Source: a bacterium
GTDB lineage: Bacteria > Sysuimicrobiota > Sysuimicrobiia > Sysuimicrobiales > Humicultoraceae
DNA length: 64,000 nt
Reading direction: 5' to 3'
NCBI GenBank assembly: GCA_031082185.1
Contig: JAVHLI010000004.1
Span: forward strand, 137,608 to 201,607
Shown here: one piece after another, positions 51,364 to 60,562 of the stretch
Position numbering within the stretch: position 1 is the first letter of the stretch
Layout of the letters: each line of letters starts with the position of its first letter
Position numbers and translations under genes: made by a program
The notes under the pieces: generated by a model
The model's database searches: none
What the model was told of the DNA's origin: nothing
What the model saw: only the letters and a program-made list of their open reading frames with translations

Positions 51364-53205
51364 TCAGTCCTCCAGCCTGCCGAAGGCCTCGGCCTGGCGG
51401 GCTTCGTCCTCGAGGTCCAGGGCGGCGGCCGTTTTCCGGGTGGGTATGCCTCGCTTGTCCCAACCGCGCAGGTCGTAGTAGTGATCGAGCAGGCCGTCGT
51501 ACTTCTCTAGATCGAGGATCTTGCCCGCGATCGGGCCGTCTGCATCGGCGTTGGCAGGGTCGAACCAGACCATGGGAGGGTAGTCCATCTTACGGTTCCA
51601 ATCCGGCATCTCCCTAAGCCAGAAGAACTTCATCAGCGAGTAGATCCTGTCGCCGACCTTCCAGAAGTCGTCCAGGGTCCAGTTGAGGCCGGTAATGGTA
51701 TTGAAGTAGATCGGGTAATGCTCGAGCTGCCAGCCGAGCTCGACCCATGGGAATCGGCAGGCGATTATGTACTCAAACAGTCCTCCCCTGATCCTCTGCA
51801 GTTCGATGACCTTTTGCGCCTTGTCCCGCCCGTAGGAATCGCGGACCGTCTGGTTGAGCTCGAAGGTGATGACCCAGGCTTCCTTGTGGTGGGCGCCTAT
51901 CGGGCTCGTCCCGAAAGAAAGGGCCATGCCGGGACAGAGTTTGCAGTTGTACGCGGAAACCTCCAGGCCCTTGACGTGCATGGCGTAGGCCTCGGACCCC
52001 CGCCCGATCTTCCGGGCCATGCGCATCGTCCCGTCGGCCAGCAGGTTTCCCAGGTCGCCTTCCCGGAGAGCGGCAAGCCGGAGCAGTTCCTTGGCTCCCT
52101 CACCATCGCCGAAGCGGAAATCGCCGGCGATGTGCCCGCGGTCGATCGCGTCGGCGTAGAACCCGAGAACGCCACCCGCGGAGATCGTGTCCAGGCCGTA
52201 GTCGTCGCAGAGGTAGTTCAGCGATCCGACCTGGTCGAGCTCGAAGACCTCCAAGTTGCTGCCCAGCATGCCGATGTTCTCGTAGTCGAGCTCGGACTCC
52301 CGGCCCTCGCGGTCGTGGACGGCGATGCCGCAGTGCATTGTGCAGGTCGGACAGCCATAGGTCGCCACCCGTGCGGCGTCCAGCCGTTCGCCGTCGATCT
52401 TCCAGGCATCGGAGTGCCGGGTCTTCCTCATGTTCCGGACCGGGAGCGCGGCCACTTCGTTGCACCAGGCGAGAATGCCCGTCGTGCTCTGTTTAGACCA
52501 TCCGGACTTCTTGTCCATTTCATGGACTGTGCGCAGGTCGGCCGCACCCAGCTTCTTCATTGTCTTGGGATCGGCCTGGGGGATAGGTTTGCTCCCCTTG
52601 ACCACGATGGCCTTAAGCTTCTTGGACCCCATGACGGCGCCCATTCCGGGCCGGCCGCCGGAGCGCCCCTCAAGGCTCCGTACAGTCGAATACAGATTGA
52701 GGTTCTCCCCTCCCTGCCCGATGTTCAGCACCCCGACCTTTCTTCCGTAACGTGCGTAGATCCAGTCGTTTGTCGCGTATGTCCCCTTGCCCCAGACCTC
52801 GGCGGCGGGCAGGAACTCCACCTTGTCGTCCTCGATGTAGAGCAGGGTCGGTTCGGAGGCGGCGCCCTCGACGATGAGCATGTCGTACCCGGCCTTGCGA
52901 AGTTGCTCCGTGACCTGGGTGCCCAGGTTGCCGTCTCCGTAGCCGCCGGTAAGGGGCGATTTGGCCGCCACGACGGTCTTGCCGGTGTTGGGCGCGGGGA
53001 TGCCGGCGATCGGGCCGAGCGCCACGATGAACTTGTTCTTGGGACCCAGGGGGTCAACTCCCGGCTCGAGTTCGTCCCAGAGGGTCTTCAGGGCGAATCC
53101 ACGGCCGCCCACCCATTTGTGGGCGAACTCCTCGCCGAACGTCTCTTTTCTGAATGTCCTTTCTGTCAGGTCGACCCTGAGGATAGTCCCCGTCCATCCA
53201 AACAT
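51364..53205 (-). CDS. Aldehyde ferredoxin oxidoreductase (W/Mo bis-pterin)
   Basis: A 613-residue enzyme of the AOR family. The N-terminus (ILRVDLTERTF, WVGGRGFALKTLWDEL) and KFIVALGPIAGIPAPNTGK form domain 1. CPTCTMHC near 285 and Cys near 483 (IIACRFPW) supply the 4Fe-4S ligands, and YNCKLCPGMAL is close to the pterin site. The enzyme oxidises aldehydes to acids with ferredoxin, or runs in reverse. ATG 53205 is chosen: GGAGG lies 7 bases before it, while GTG 53211 is too close to the same site. It shares the operon with the MoaD-like carrier and the two membrane proteins. Confidence 0.93.
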   Translation of the reverse strand: MFGWTGTILRVDLTERTFRKETFGEEFAHKWVGGRGFALKTLWDELEPGVDPLGPKNKFIVALGPIAGIPAPNTGKTVVAAKSPLTGGYGDGNLGTQVTEQLRKAGYDMLIVEGAASEPTLLYIEDDKVEFLPAAEVWGKGTYATNDWIYARYGRKVGVLNIGQGGENLNLYSTVRSLEGRSGGRPGMGAVMGSKKLKAIVVKGSKPIPQADPKTMKKLGAADLRTVHEMDKKSGWSKQSTTGILAWCNEVAALPVRNMRKTRHSDAWKIDGERLDAARVATYGCPTCTMHCGIAVHDREGRESELDYENIGMLGSNLEVFELDQVGSLNYLCDDYGLDTISAGGVLGFYADAIDRGHIAGDFRFGDGEGAKELLRLAALREGDLGNLLADGTMRMARKIGRGSEAYAMHVKGLEVSAYNCKLCPGMALSFGTSPIGAHHKEAWVITFELNQTVRDSYGRDKAQKVIELQRIRGGLFEYIIACRFPWVELGWQLEHYPIYFNTITGLNWTLDDFWKVGDRIYSLMKFFWLREMPDWNRKMDYPPMVWFDPANADADGPIAGKILDLEKYDGLLDHYYDLRGWDKRGIPTRKTAAALDLEDEARQAEAFGRLED

Positions 53206-53242
53206 GATCACGCCTCCCTGGGAACTCCGGACACTTCCCGAC

Positions 53243-53332
53243 TGGCGGAGAGGGTGGGATTCGAACCCACGAGGGCTTTCACCCTAACGGATTTCAAGTC
53301 CGCCGCCTTCGGCCAAGCTCAGCCACCTCTCC
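53243..53332 (-). tRNA. tRNA-Ser (anticodon TGA)
   Basis: A 90-nt tRNA with a long variable arm (GGGTGAAAGCCC type), as in class II tRNAs. The acceptor is GGAGAGG/CCTCTCC, discriminator G, encoded CCA. The anticodon loop CTTGAAA gives TGA, reading UCA. It lies between the aldehyde oxidoreductase and amidohydrolase genes. Confidence 0.95.
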
Positions 53333-53412
53333 GGCGATGATTATAGCAAAGGGAATACGCCCTTTCCGGCCAACTTTCCGGAAGAAGGGCCAGAAGAAGG
53401 GGATGATGCCAA

Positions 53413-54798
53413 GTGCACGACCTCGTATTTACGGGCGGACACCTGCTCGATCCCGCCAACAACACCGATGGGCCTGCCGATCTGGCCATTCGCGACGGGC
53501 GGATCAGCGAGGTGGGCCGGGTGACCACCGGCGCGCGGAGAACGATTGAGGTCGCCGGGCACTATGTCCTACCAGGAATAATCGACAGCCACACCCACCT
53601 CTCGCGCCACTTCGGCTCGGCCGAGGGACACCGCATGGTGGCTGCGACCGGCGTCGTCACCGCGCTCGACATGGCCGGTGAGATCGAGGACCTGGCCCGG
53701 GACCTGAAAGGCGGAGGCGCCGGGCTCAACATCGCCTACCTCCACCCGCTGGTTCCCGGAGCGACGCTGCCATCGTCCGGTCCCACGAAGGACGAGATCG
53801 CCGGTGCGGTTGACCGGGCGCTGACCAGCGGTGCGATCGGTATCAAACTGCTGGGCGGTCACTACCCCCTGACACCCGAGGCCACGGCACAGGCCGTGGA
53901 GGAGGCGGCCAGGCGCCGGTGTTATGTCGCCTTCCACGTGGGAACAACCGCGACCGGCTCGGACATTCGCGGGCTCGAAGAGGCGCTGGATCTGGCCGCG
54001 GGCCGTCCCATCCACATCGCCCACGTGAACTCGTACTGCCGCGGCCAGGTTACCGGCGATCCGGTCGCAGAGGCGCGGCGCGCGCTCGATCTCCTGGCCG
54101 CGCATCCCTCCGCAGTCAGCGAGTCGTATCTGTCGGTATACAACGGCACGTCGGCGCGGTGCCGCGACGGCGTCCCGGCAAGCGCCGTCACGAAGACCTG
54201 CCTTCGGTTGGGAGGCCACGAGCAGAGCGAGAAGGGTCTGGAGGCCGCGATTCGCGCCGGCTATGCGCGCATCCACCGCGAGCAGGGCGGCGAGATCGTC
54301 CTGGCATCACCACCGGACGGGCTCGAGACCTGGCGCGCGCTGGAGACCGAAGCAGGGGTCTCGTTCCCGGTCAACCACATCCCGTCCGCGATCCTGCTGG
54401 CGACCGCGCGGAGCGAGGGCCTGTTTGTAATTGACGGCCTCAGCACCGACGGCGGCGCGATCCCACGCAACTTCCTGGTCCGTCACGGGCTCATGCTGGT
54501 CCAGATGGGTGCCTGGACCCTGCGCGACTTCGTCCTCAAGGCCAGCGTGAACCCTGCCCGCATGCTGAGTCTTCCGGCCAAAGGACACCTCGGGGTGGGC
54601 GCCGACGCCGACGTTACGGTCGTGGACCTCGAAGCAGGGCGTGCCAGGTGGTCCGTGGCCAGAGGGCGCTTGGTGCTCGCGGAAGGACGGGTCGAAGGAC
54701 GCGGCGGCACCCTGCTGGTTTCGCCTGATGGAGAAACAGCCGCCCGCTCCCGCGGACTGGACCATGAGGTGATCCACCGCGAGGGGTGGCGGGGATGA
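53413..54798 (+). CDS. Amidohydrolase, dihydroorotase/hydantoinase-like
   Basis: A 461-residue amidohydrolase. GIIDSHTHL (about 56-64) supplies the first metal histidines, AIGIKLLGGH the Lys region, VAFHVGTT and PIHIAHVN the later histidines, and IDGLSTDGG the final Asp. Overall it is close to urea-cycle and N-acyl-D-amino acid amidohydrolases and hydantoinases, but I cannot name the substrate. GTG 53413 is the start. Its stop is followed directly by a promoter-like hexamer for the methyltransferase gene. Confidence 0.8.
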   Translation: MHDLVFTGGHLLDPANNTDGPADLAIRDGRISEVGRVTTGARRTIEVAGHYVLPGIIDSHTHLSRHFGSAEGHRMVAATGVVTALDMAGEIEDLARDLKGGGAGLNIAYLHPLVPGATLPSSGPTKDEIAGAVDRALTSGAIGIKLLGGHYPLTPEATAQAVEEAARRRCYVAFHVGTTATGSDIRGLEEALDLAAGRPIHIAHVNSYCRGQVTGDPVAEARRALDLLAAHPSAVSESYLSVYNGTSARCRDGVPASAVTKTCLRLGGHEQSEKGLEAAIRAGYARIHREQGGEIVLASPPDGLETWRALETEAGVSFPVNHIPSAILLATARSEGLFVIDGLSTDGGAIPRNFLVRHGLMLVQMGAWTLRDFVLKASVNPARMLSLPAKGHLGVGADADVTVVDLEAGRARWSVARGRLVLAEGRVEGRGGTLLVSPDGETAARSRGLDHEVIHREGWRG

Positions 54799-54800
54799 GG

Positions 54801-54806
54801 TATAAT
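54801..54806 (+). promoter_or_regulatory. -10 element of the methyltransferase gene, leaderless
   Basis: TATAAT, perfect consensus, begins 2 bases after the amidohydrolase stop and ends 6 bases before the ATG at 54813. Transcription would start at or next to the ATG. No -35 match is evident and no Shine-Dalgarno is present. Confidence 0.5.
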
Positions 54807-54812
54807 CCAGCC

Positions 54813-55622
54813 ATGGAGACACCGGATGAGCGGTTCTCGTTCGCCAAGTTCGCGGCCCACCCGTTCTTCAGGGAAGTGAACACATGGCTGGTGGCGCGCG
54901 CCGGCATCAGGCCGGGCGCCGACGTGGTTGACCTGGGATGCGGCCCTGGCGCCATCACCGAGCTGATCCTGCAGCGGATGGGCGTGCCGCCGTTGGGCCG
55001 CGTCTTCGCCATAGACCCCTCCGCTTCCGCGCTGGTGCTGGCGGCGCAGCGGATCCAGTCCGCCGTCGTGCGGTTCATCCAGGGAACCGCGGAGCGCCTG
55101 AACGGCTTGGTGTCGCAGGTGGACACAGTGGTCTTCTGCAACGCGATTCACCTCGTCCCGGACAAGGCCCAGGTGATTGCCGGGATCAGCAGGGTGCTGC
55201 GACCCGGCGGCGTGCTGGCGTTCAACACCACCTTCTTCGAGGGCGCCTACGCCGGCGACAGCCTGCGGTTCTACAAGCACTGGGGGCTGCGGGCGATGCG
55301 CTTGCTGCGCGAGAGGGGACACGCCGTTGTCCGCGACGCCAAGACCACCGCGATGCAGTGGCTGACCCCCGAGGAGTACCGCCGCCTGCTTCTGGATAGC
55401 GGGTTTGCCGAGACCGCGGTCGAGTTCCAGGAGAAGCAGCTCCCCTGCCAGGCCTGGGAGGACATCAGCGAGTTCTCGATGTTCATCGAGGGTGCGCTGC
55501 CCGGCGTCCCCCTCGAGATCGGCATGGAAGCGCTCAAGGCCGGCGCCCGCCAGACCTTTGAGGACCTCAAACTCGAGACGGTCCCGCGGATCTGGATGCA
55601 GGTGGTCGCCCGACGCCCCTGA
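54813..55622 (+). CDS. SAM-dependent class I methyltransferase
   Basis: A 269-residue methyltransferase with motif I VVDLGCGPGAITELIL (about 38-53), motif II VFAIDPSASAL and motif IV TVVFCNAIHLV. Resembles ubiquinone/menaquinone-type and arsenite-type methyltransferases, without a recognisable substrate domain. ATG 54813 is chosen because of the TATAAT just upstream; GTG 54786 would overlap the amidohydrolase. It overlaps the next gene as TGATG. Confidence 0.85.
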   Translation: METPDERFSFAKFAAHPFFREVNTWLVARAGIRPGADVVDLGCGPGAITELILQRMGVPPLGRVFAIDPSASALVLAAQRIQSAVVRFIQGTAERLNGLVSQVDTVVFCNAIHLVPDKAQVIAGISRVLRPGGVLAFNTTFFEGAYAGDSLRFYKHWGLRAMRLLRERGHAVVRDAKTTAMQWLTPEEYRRLLLDSGFAETAVEFQEKQLPCQAWEDISEFSMFIEGALPGVPLEIGMEALKAGARQTFEDLKLETVPRIWMQVVARRP

Positions 55623-56377
55623 TGCTCGAGTCCGCCTCAGCGCTGGTCACCGGCGGATCGTCCGGCCTCGGACGCGCCATAGTGATCGCGCTTGCCCGCG
55701 CCGGGGCGCGCGTCGCGTTCACCTACCGCTCGAACGCAGCCGGCGCCGAGGCGCTGGCCCGCGAACTGTCTCCTCCTGCCGAGGTTCTCGCGATCCAGGC
55801 CGACGTGGACTCCGACGCTGATGCGGCTAAGTGCATATCTGAGACGGTGGCGCGGTTCGGGGGCCTCGACATACTGGTCAACAACGCCGGCATTACCCGC
55901 GACGCGCTAGTGGTGCGCATGCAGCCGTCCGACTGGAACGCGGTCCTCAACACCAACCTGTCCGGCGCGGTGCGCTGCTGCCGCCACGCGACGCCTCACC
56001 TTCTGGCAAGCGGCCGGGGCCGAATCATCAACATGTCCTCCATAGCAGGGGTCGCCGGAGGCGCCGGCCAGGCCAACTATTCGGCTGCCAAGGCCGGCCT
56101 GATCGGGCTGACCGAGGTGCTTGCCCGGGAGCTGGCTCCACGCGGCGTCACCGTCAACGCGGTCGCGCCGGGTGCGATTGACGCGGGCATCGTGGCCGCC
56201 ATGCCCGAGGAGCTTCGCCGGAGGTTGCTCGAGGTGATTCCGATGGGCCGGATGGGCACAGCCGAAGAGGTTGCGGCCCTCGTGGTCTTCCTGGCCGGCC
56301 GCGAGGCAGGGTACATTACCGGTCAGACGATAGCGGTGGACGGCGGCACCACCGGCGCCGGCCGCGCCACTACCTAG
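55622..56377 (+). CDS. 3-oxoacyl-ACP reductase-like SDR
   Basis: A 251-residue short-chain dehydrogenase. ALVTGGSSGLGRAI is the NAD(P) motif, LVNNAGITRD the stabilising NNAG, and the Ser of INMSSIAG with YSAAKAG gives the catalytic Ser-Tyr-Lys. Close to FabG, but no fatty acid synthesis neighbours are present, so another alcohol or ketone substrate is possible. It ends 1 base before the convergent MBL gene. Confidence 0.88.
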   Translation: MLESASALVTGGSSGLGRAIVIALARAGARVAFTYRSNAAGAEALARELSPPAEVLAIQADVDSDADAAKCISETVARFGGLDILVNNAGITRDALVVRMQPSDWNAVLNTNLSGAVRCCRHATPHLLASGRGRIINMSSIAGVAGGAGQANYSAAKAGLIGLTEVLARELAPRGVTVNAVAPGAIDAGIVAAMPEELRRRLLEVIPMGRMGTAEEVAALVVFLAGREAGYITGQTIAVDGGTTGAGRATT

Positions 56378-56378
56378 A

Positions 56379-57173
56379 TCACTCCACGGTGTAGATCGCG
56401 CCGTCGTCCGGCACCTCTACCGGTCCGGCGAACTCGCCCCGGGCCTCCTCCACCCATTGCGCCGCATCAGCCCGGTAGTCCAAGTGCACAAGAAGAAGTT
56501 TCCGCGCGCCGGCGAGCGCAGCCAGGCGGGCGGCCTGCGCAGCCGTAGAGTGACCTCCTTCCTTCGCCCGGACCGCCTCGGCATCGAGGAAGGTGGCCTC
56601 GTGAACAAAGAACGCGGCATCGCGCCCGAACGAAGCCATTGCCTCCACCGGCCGTGTGTCAGAAGAGTAGACAACCCTCGCGCCCTCGGGGGTGTCCCAG
56701 CGGATCGCGAAGGCAGGCGGGCCGTGGTCCGACGGCAGCGCGGAGAGCCGGCTTCCGGCGTGCTCCCAGAATGTGATCGGCGTGTCGCCGGACGGTGAAG
56801 ATGTACCGTCGGCCAGGGGGTGCATCTCAAGAAACCCGGCGCGCCGGCCCAGGTCGAACACATCCAGAAGGCTCCGCAACTTGTCCATCTCCGGCTCCGG
56901 CGCGAACAGGGGCAGAGGGACCTGGCGGGCAAGCATCCAGAGATGGTGGACCAGCGACGGAAGGCCGTATATGTGATCGGGATGCGCGTGCGTGATCACC
57001 ACTGCCCGCAGCAACATCGGATCGAGCCCGGCCTTCCGCAGCTTGAGGAAGGGGCTGCCCGGACAGTCAACCAGGACCGACGACTCCCCCATCCGGAAGG
57101 CCAGCGCCGCGTTGTCGCGGTGCGCGGTCTGCACCGCGCCGCTTGATCCCAGGACCACCAACGACGCGCTCAC
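56379..57173 (-). CDS. MBL-fold metallo-hydrolase, RNase Z-like
   Basis: A 264-residue metallo-beta-lactamase of the RNase Z/ElaC-type family. VVITHAHPDHIYGLPSL is the HxHxDH motif, and the later ligands are VVYSSDTRP, VHEATFLD and GGHSTAAQAA. The HST near residue 210 with the preceding VHEAT is the RNase Z-family signature; the exosite arm is short, so tRNA 3' processing is uncertain. GTG 57173. It overlaps the HAD gene by 4 bases. Confidence 0.82.
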   Translation of the reverse strand: MSASLVVLGSSGAVQTAHRDNAALAFRMGESSVLVDCPGSPFLKLRKAGLDPMLLRAVVITHAHPDHIYGLPSLVHHLWMLARQVPLPLFAPEPEMDKLRSLLDVFDLGRRAGFLEMHPLADGTSSPSGDTPITFWEHAGSRLSALPSDHGPPAFAIRWDTPEGARVVYSSDTRPVEAMASFGRDAAFFVHEATFLDAEAVRAKEGGHSTAAQAARLAALAGARKLLLVHLDYRADAAQWVEEARGEFAGPVEVPDDGAIYTVE

Positions 57174-57757
57174 GACAGCACCTCCGGGAGCCGTGCCAGT
57201 TCTGCGTCGCCGCCTATCTTGTAGAACGGGACACCACGAGAGGCGGCTACTTCCTCATCGTGCGGGGTGTCACCGACGAAAAGCACAACGGTGCGCCCGG
57301 CGGCGCGCAGCCGGTCCAGCGTGCGGCCCTTGTCGCCGCCCTCGATCTCGATGAAGAACCCCGCCAGGTCGTGGCGCGCGGCCTCTGCCACGAGGTTGGA
57401 GTGCGGCAGGCCGCTGGACAACACCAGGTCGTGGTCCGCCCGAAGCGCCTCCAGCACCATCCGCGCCGAGGGGAACTGCAGCATGCGGTCTTTCTCGACC
57501 TCGTTGTAATCGGAGTAGCGGCGCGAGAACTCCTCGCGCTCCGCGTCGGAGATCGACCGGTCCAGGGCCGCCGCGGTGTCGTCTAGTTGAACGAACCTGT
57601 GGGCGCCGCTGGTGCGGGCATAGGAGGCGTCCACCGTAGCACGGTGCCCGGGACCCAATCCCAGCACTTCGGACACCGCCCGCCAGTACGACTCGCGCTT
57701 GATCTCGTAGGCGTCCACCAGCGTGCCGTCGAAGTCGAAAACGATAACCGGACGCAT
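57170..57757 (-). CDS. HAD-superfamily phosphatase
   Basis: A 195-residue HAD hydrolase. VIVFDFDGTLVDAYE (5-18) carries the nucleophile Asp and DxD; VLSSGLPHS is motif II and FVGDTPHDEE the C-terminal motif. Small cap; phosphoglycolate- or beta-phosphoglucomutase-like in layout. It follows iolB by 9 bases and overlaps the MBL gene, as part of one operon with tctCBA. Confidence 0.85.
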   Translation of the reverse strand: MRPVIVFDFDGTLVDAYEIKRESYWRAVSEVLGLGPGHRATVDASYARTSGAHRFVQLDDTAAALDRSISDAEREEFSRRYSDYNEVEKDRMLQFPSARMVLEALRADHDLVLSSGLPHSNLVAEAARHDLAGFFIEIEGGDKGRTLDRLRAAGRTVVLFVGDTPHDEEVAASRGVPFYKIGGDAELARLPEVLS

Positions 57758-57766
57758 CGTCTCTCC

Positions 57767-58615
57767 TTACCTTGGACGGTTGATCCAGGCATGCGCCGGA
57801 TCGTCCGCCCAGGCCGCGTACTCCACCTGCTCGCCCGAGATCGCCCACAGGTAGACCAGCTCGTAGCCGCCTGCTGCCACAAGCGGGTGGTAGCCGCGCG
57901 GTATCACGACGGTGTCGCCATGGCGCACCCTGTAGATCTTCTCGAATGGCTCCGGTGCGTCGGGAGGCGTGTAGACCATCTGCAGCCCGAACCCGTCCGG
58001 CGGCCGCACAAGGTAGTGATAGATTTCCTCCATCGGGGCCTCGCCCCGGCCGTCACCTGTGGTGCGGCGCGTGTCGTGCTTGTGCGGCGGATAGCTCGAC
58101 CAGTGGCCAGGGGGGTTGTGGGTCTCGCCCACGAGCATCCGGCTGGTCACGCTCTGGTCGGCAACGCTGGTGACGCGACGCGACCAGGCATCAGCGCCCA
58201 CGTTCCTTACGGTGACCTGATCCGGTCCGATGATCCGGGGAGAGCGTGTGGCGGAGGGAGGCGCGGAGAAGAGCGCCAGCCGGACTCCGTCGGCAAGGCC
58301 GACCAGGTCTACGCGAGAGCCCGCGGGCACGAACACCGCGGACGGCGGATCATCGAAGACCGATGCGCGCGGGCCGAGGGTCCCGGAAAGCGTCCCCGCA
58401 CTTCCGGAGACGTTGACCACGCAGCCGCCTTCGATCAGGTATATGACGGCCTCGCGGTCGCCGGACTCCCAGGAGAAGGGCGCCCCACCACCTGCCAGGG
58501 TGACAAGCGCGAACTCCAGATGCGTGAGCGGGCTGTTCGCTGACGACGCCACCAAATGGTGCGCCGGAGGGTTCTCGACGGCGGGGATATATTGGCTCTC
58601 AGCCAGTCTGCTCAT
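57767..58615 (-). CDS. iolB: 5-deoxyglucuronate isomerase
   Basis: A 282-residue protein with both KduI/IolB cupin halves. The C-terminal half has PPHKHDTRR, EEIYHYL and HGDTVVIPRGYHPLVAAGGYELVYLWAISG, all typical of IolB, which converts 5-deoxyglucuronate to 5-dehydro-2-deoxygluconate in inositol breakdown. No other iol genes are in the window. It starts 2 bases after tctA ends. Confidence 0.88.
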   Translation of the reverse strand: MSRLAESQYIPAVENPPAHHLVASSANSPLTHLEFALVTLAGGGAPFSWESGDREAVIYLIEGGCVVNVSGSAGTLSGTLGPRASVFDDPPSAVFVPAGSRVDLVGLADGVRLALFSAPPSATRSPRIIGPDQVTVRNVGADAWSRRVTSVADQSVTSRMLVGETHNPPGHWSSYPPHKHDTRRTTGDGRGEAPMEEIYHYLVRPPDGFGLQMVYTPPDAPEPFEKIYRVRHGDTVVIPRGYHPLVAAGGYELVYLWAISGEQVEYAAWADDPAHAWINRPR

Positions 58616-58617
58616 AC

Positions 58618-60105
58618 CTATACTGCTCCCTTCTGGGCCAGCCGCCTCTGATGGACGAGCTGGCGAATCAGCGACCCGACGCCGGCTACCAGCAGCAGTA
58701 GGCTCAGCGGCCTCGTGACGAAGACCGTCATGTCACCGCCCGTGATGATCATCATCCTCCGGAACTCCGACTCCATCATCGGCCCCAGAACCAATCCCAG
58801 GATTAGCGGGATCAGTGGATAACCGGCGCGCTTGAGAACGAACCCCAGGATCCCGGCCGCCACTGCCACGACGGCATCATACATCCAGCCGTTGAGGGCG
58901 TACGCGCCCAGCACCGACAGCAAGATCACCAAAGGCGGCATCAAGGCCGGCGGCACGCTGAGCGCCTTGATGAACACCCGGATGCCGCCGAGCTGGAAGA
59001 TGCAGGTGGTCAGGTTGGCCACGATCATGGCGAAGATAATGGCGTAGATGAAGTGCGGTTGGGAGGTGAACAGGAGTGGGCCGGGCGTCACGCCGTGGAT
59101 GACCATCGCCGCAAGGATGGGCACCGCGGCCGCTTCCGCGGGCAGCGCGAGCGTGAAGGTGGGTATCAGCCCGCCGCCGATGCAGGCGTTGTTGGCCACC
59201 TCCGGCGCTATCACGCCTTCGAGCCTGCCGGTGCCGAACTCCTCGGGGCGCGGGGAGATCTGCTTCGCCCGCTCGTACGCCAGGACCACGGCCACGCTGG
59301 CGCCGGCCCCTGGCAGCAGGCCGATGAAGGTCCCTATCCAGCTCGACTCCAGAATGATGCGCCACATGCCGAGAAGCTGCCGCAGACTGGGGAACAGCCG
59401 GCCGAGCTGCTGCGTGACAATCTGGTGCAGATCCCTGCTCCGGGCCGCGTCGTCAAGCGCCTGGGTGATCCCGAACATGCCTATCAGCACGGGAACGAGC
59501 CCGATGCCGCTGGCCAGGAAGGGGTTGTCGAAGGTGAACCGTCGGACGCCGGTCATGGTGTCTATTCCGACGGTCGCGAGCAGCACCCCCATCGCACCCA
59601 TCACCACGCCCTTCAGGAGCGAGGAACCTGAAACGCTGGCTATGATCGTCAGACTGGCGACCGCCAGGGAGAAGTACTCCGCAGGTCCAAACAGCAGCGA
59701 GAAGCGGGCCAGCGCCGGTGATGCCGCGAGCAGCGCCGCGGTGCTGATCAGCCCGCCGATGAACGACGCGATCACCGCGCCGCCCAACGCGATCCCTGCC
59801 TGCCCCTTGCGCGCCATCGGCAGCCCATCGAATACGGTGGCGATGGCGTTGGGGTTGCCGGGTATCCCGAAGAGCACCGCCGGGATGGACGCTCCGGTCA
59901 CCGCTCCAAAGTAGAGCCCCAACAGCAGGCTGATGGCGGTGAGGCTGTCAAGGTGAATCGTAACGGGCAGGAACAGCGCGAGCCCCATCGTGGCCGTCAG
60001 GCCGGGAAGCGCGCCGATGAAGATCCCGACGATGTCGCCGACCACAATCCACAACAGCGTGGTCGGCTGAAGGACAAAGGCCAGGCCCTGCAGCAGGGGT
60101 TCCAC
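58618..60105 (-). CDS. tctA: Tripartite tricarboxylate transporter large membrane protein
   Basis: A 495-residue TctA with about 12 helices. GALPGLTATMGLALFLPVT, LGLYFGAVTGASIPAVLFGIPGNP and GLLPGAGASVAVVLAYERAKQISP are the conserved TctA segments. It forms the channel of a sodium- or proton-driven, binding-protein-dependent importer for citrate-like or other carboxylates. GTG 60105. Confidence 0.93.
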   Translation of the reverse strand: MEPLLQGLAFVLQPTTLLWIVVGDIVGIFIGALPGLTATMGLALFLPVTIHLDSLTAISLLLGLYFGAVTGASIPAVLFGIPGNPNAIATVFDGLPMARKGQAGIALGGAVIASFIGGLISTAALLAASPALARFSLLFGPAEYFSLAVASLTIIASVSGSSLLKGVVMGAMGVLLATVGIDTMTGVRRFTFDNPFLASGIGLVPVLIGMFGITQALDDAARSRDLHQIVTQQLGRLFPSLRQLLGMWRIILESSWIGTFIGLLPGAGASVAVVLAYERAKQISPRPEEFGTGRLEGVIAPEVANNACIGGGLIPTFTLALPAEAAAVPILAAMVIHGVTPGPLLFTSQPHFIYAIIFAMIVANLTTCIFQLGGIRVFIKALSVPPALMPPLVILLSVLGAYALNGWMYDAVVAVAAGILGFVLKRAGYPLIPLILGLVLGPMMESEFRRMMIITGGDMTVFVTRPLSLLLLVAGVGSLIRQLVHQRRLAQKGAV

Positions 60106-60108
60106 GCG

Positions 60109-60558
60109 CTAGAATCCCATGAGCCCGCGCGGGAGGGAAACGTCGAGCAGCCGGCTGAAGATCCACCAGAGCGCCAGCGGAAATCCCACTCCGGTCAGCA
60201 GCCGGGTAGCCGGTCCGATGCGCCGCCGGCTGTCCAGGTAGAGCGAGGTGCCTATCAGGAAAAGCGCGGCGGAGACCACAAAGCCCACCACCGGCAGGAG
60301 CAGAAGGAACGCAACCGTGCCCGCGCCGACCCCAAGGGCCTGCTGCCATGGTTCCGTGCCGGAAGAACTGGGGCGCCTCTCCCCAATCATCGCCGCTGCG
60401 GCCCCTATCAGAACCAGGGCCGCGACGGCGATCGGAAGGGCCTGGGGCCCTGGATCTCCCTTGACGTGCCGGCTTGGAATCTGACCGGCCAGCAGGAGCG
60501 CCAGGAGCGCAAAGGCGGCGATGAACGCGGCAACCGCCAGCCGCGAGGACCGCGTCAT
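60109..60558 (-). CDS. tctB: Tripartite tricarboxylate transporter small membrane protein
   Basis: A 149-residue protein with four hydrophobic helices and the TctB pattern: SRHVKGDPGPQALPIAVAALV, then LLLLPVVGFVVSAALFLIG and PLALWWIFSRLLDVSLPRG. It is 3 bases before tctA and 4 bases after tctC. Confidence 0.9.
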   Translation of the reverse strand: MTRSSRLAVAAFIAAFALLALLLAGQIPSRHVKGDPGPQALPIAVAALVLIGAAAAMIGERRPSSSGTEPWQQALGVGAGTVAFLLLLPVVGFVVSAALFLIGTSLYLDSRRRIGPATRLLTGVGFPLALWWIFSRLLDVSLPRGLMGF

Positions 60559-60562
60559 CTTC

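Noticed and set aside
51718-53340. 540-codon plus-strand open frame
   Set aside because: Antisense to aldehyde ferredoxin oxidoreductase and running through tRNA-Ser; no conserved motifs.
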